Source of the DNA: Pseudomonas persica
GTDB taxonomy: Bacteria > Pseudomonadota > Gammaproteobacteria > Pseudomonadales > Pseudomonadaceae
Direction: 5' to 3'
Length of the DNA stretch: 64,000 nucleotides
Assembly: GCF_900291015.1 (NCBI RefSeq)
Contig: NZ_OLKL01000039.1
Location: 152,406 to 216,405 of the forward strand
Made by a program: the position numbers and the translations under genes. Within the stretch, counting starts at the first letter, position 1. Each line of letters opens with the position of its first letter. Under the pieces are notes generated by a model. It searched no databases. It was given only the letters and a program-made list of their open reading frames with translations, and was not told the DNA's origin. This document shows positions 62,900 through 64,000 of this stretch, one piece after another.

Positions 62900-63805
62900 A
62901 TGGCCTTTACCAGCGATTCCCTGGCAATCTTCCTCGCGGTGCTGGAGGCAGGCTCCTTCTCTGCCGCCGCGCGCAAGCTGGGGCGTGTGCCTTCAGCTGT
63001 GAGCATGGCTATCGCCCAACTGGAGGCGGAGCTGGACCTGGTGCTGTTCGACCGGGCCACGCGCAAAGCCTTGCCCACCAGCGCCGCCCTGGCGCTGGAG
63101 CCCCAGGCCAGGCAGGTGATCTGCCAGCTCAACCTGCTCGACGCCCAGGCCCTGCAACTGCACAAGGGCCTGGAAAAGCGCCTGACCATCGCCATGGCGC
63201 CCGAGCTGCAGACCGGCCGCTGGAGCCAGCCGCTGGAAATCCTCGCCCAGGAATTTCCCAGCCTGGAAATCGAGGTGCGCTCGGCCACCCAGGCCGAAGC
63301 CATCCGCCTGCTGCATGACGGCAGCGTGCAATTGGCGCTGGTCTTCGAGCGGCCTGGTATCGACGAGCGCGAGTCATTCCTGGAGGCCGGCAGCCAGTTA
63401 CTGGTGGCCGTTGCCTCCCCCCGCCATCCGGCCGGGCAGAACAGCGGCACGCCGTTACCTGAAGAGGCCTTCGCCGAACAGCGGCAGATCATCGTGGCCT
63501 CGGGCAAGGCCACCGGGTCGGACCCGCGCATGGTACTGTCACGGCGCATCTGGCTGACCGACAGCTACCTGGCCACGCTGGACCTGGTGCAATCGGGCCT
63601 CGGTTGGGCCTATCTGCCGCAGCCGTTGGTTGAACCGTTGATTGCTTCGGGCGCACTGGCCGAGGTGCGCTTCGACAACATGGCCAGCCGGTTGCGCCTG
63701 TGGGTGGACATCATCTGGGTCAAGCCGCGCCCCTTGGGTCTGGGGGCACGACGTTATCTGGAGGTGATCCGCCAGCTGTTCGACAAGGAGCCACCCAGGG
63801 CTTGA
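62900..63805 (+). CDS. LysR-family regulator
   Basis: A 301-residue protein: HTH FLAVLEAGSFSAAARKLGRVPSAVSMAIAQLEAEL, then a LysR substrate domain. ATG 62900 has a weak AGG 10 nt upstream. It starts 74 bp after the kinase-PLP fusion gene in the same direction, so it may be co-transcribed with it and regulate it or a target further right. Complete; the rest of the window to 64000 has no gene. Confidence 0.88.
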   Translation: MAFTSDSLAIFLAVLEAGSFSAAARKLGRVPSAVSMAIAQLEAELDLVLFDRATRKALPTSAALALEPQARQVICQLNLLDAQALQLHKGLEKRLTIAMAPELQTGRWSQPLEILAQEFPSLEIEVRSATQAEAIRLLHDGSVQLALVFERPGIDERESFLEAGSQLLVAVASPRHPAGQNSGTPLPEEAFAEQRQIIVASGKATGSDPRMVLSRRIWLTDSYLATLDLVQSGLGWAYLPQPLVEPLIASGALAEVRFDNMASRLRLWVDIIWVKPRPLGLGARRYLEVIRQLFDKEPPRA

Positions 63806-63860
63806 TGCCCACCCTTGTGGGAGTAGCTGTCCTGCTCAAGTTTCCTGGGTTTGCACGATC

Positions 63861-63943
63861 CCTGTGGGAGCGGGTTCACCCGCGAACACCGGCGAAGCCG
63901 GTGCCATGCACAGTGGCACATTCTTCGCGGGTAAACCCGCTTG
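63861..63943. repeat. REP pair with the spacer of the 193-bp element
   Basis: Inverted units CCTGTGGGAGCGGGTTCACC and TTCTTCGCGGGTAAACCCGC of the GCGGG class. The spacer ACACCGGCGAAGCCGGTGCC then ATGCAC matches that of the three 193-bp elements at all but one of these positions, although their REP stems belong to the GCGGC class. Confidence 0.85.
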
Positions 63944-64000
63944 TATGGTTAGACTTGAAGGGGTGGTGGGACTAAATGCCCGATTCTGACTGTTCAGAGC

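Overview
The window looks like about 64 kb of chromosome from a Pseudomonas of the P. putida group. The sequence is GC-rich. Almost every junction carries the short palindromic REP elements typical of that group (cores such as GCGGGTTTACCCGC or GCGGCTTTAGCCGC next to CTGTGGGAG). The gene order (gacA-uvrC-pgsA-tRNA-Gly; a second EF-G; aceA; the whole nuo operon; lysine decarboxylase-dnaQ-rnhA-methyltransferase-gloB-mltD-peptide ABC transporter) is the order I recall from P. putida and, in part, P. aeruginosa. No search was run, so the species assignment is inference.

Layout. 1-2.1 kb: the end of a YtcJ-like amidohydrolase and a TorF-type outer-membrane protein, closed by a bidirectional terminator. 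2.1-6.3 kb, minus strand: GNAT acetyltransferase, XRE regulator, then gacA-uvrC-pgsA-tRNA-Gly. 6.3-10.3 kb: DUF488 protein, PiT phosphate transporter, glutathione transferase and hotdog thioesterase, with two copies of a 193-bp repeat. 10.3-14.4 kb: amino-acid permease and LysR regulator (divergent), then a class III aminotransferase probably acting in lysine/2-aminoadipate catabolism. 14.3-21.2 kb: small unknown proteins, second EF-G, SulP transporter, orphan P-loop ATPase and an orphan mini-secretin. 21.2-23.1 kb: isocitrate lyase behind a long structured leader with an inverted repeat of the RpiR/HexR/RccR kind. 23.1-24.2 kb: a small DUF3077-like gene, a 225-bp near-palindrome with perfect 64-bp arms, and an AT-rich stretch with a Fur-box-like site. 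24.2-39.2 kb: complete NADH dehydrogenase I operon, nuoA to nuoN, with nuoC and nuoD fused. 39.3-41.1 kb: a compact relic of a P2-like phage (Ogr/Delta zinc finger, CI-type repressor, holin-like protein, shortened head-completion protein gpL) that shares a transcription unit with a LuxR-type HTH-only regulator. 41.3-46.7 kb: TonB-dependent receptor, FMN reductase, a small protein and lysine decarboxylase. 46.8-51.3 kb: dnaQ, rnhA, methyltransferase, gloB and mltD. 51.4-58.8 kb: five-gene peptide ABC transporter with two tandem binding proteins (Npp/Yej type). 58.8-64 kb: third 193-bp repeat, a small membrane protein, a 976-residue kinase/M23-like/PLP-enzyme fusion, and a LysR regulator.

How the parts work together. 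Most of the window is core metabolism: respiration (nuo), glyoxylate shunt (aceA), DNA repair and replication (uvrC, dnaQ, rnhA), lipid synthesis (pgsA), global regulation (gacA), phosphate and peptide uptake, and two lysine-linked loci. The accessory signals are the REP/BIME families, the large hairpin, the phage relic with its LuxR partner, the orphan ATPase and mini-secretin, the aceA leader, and the three-domain fusion. I found no CRISPR array, intact insertion sequence or intact prophage.
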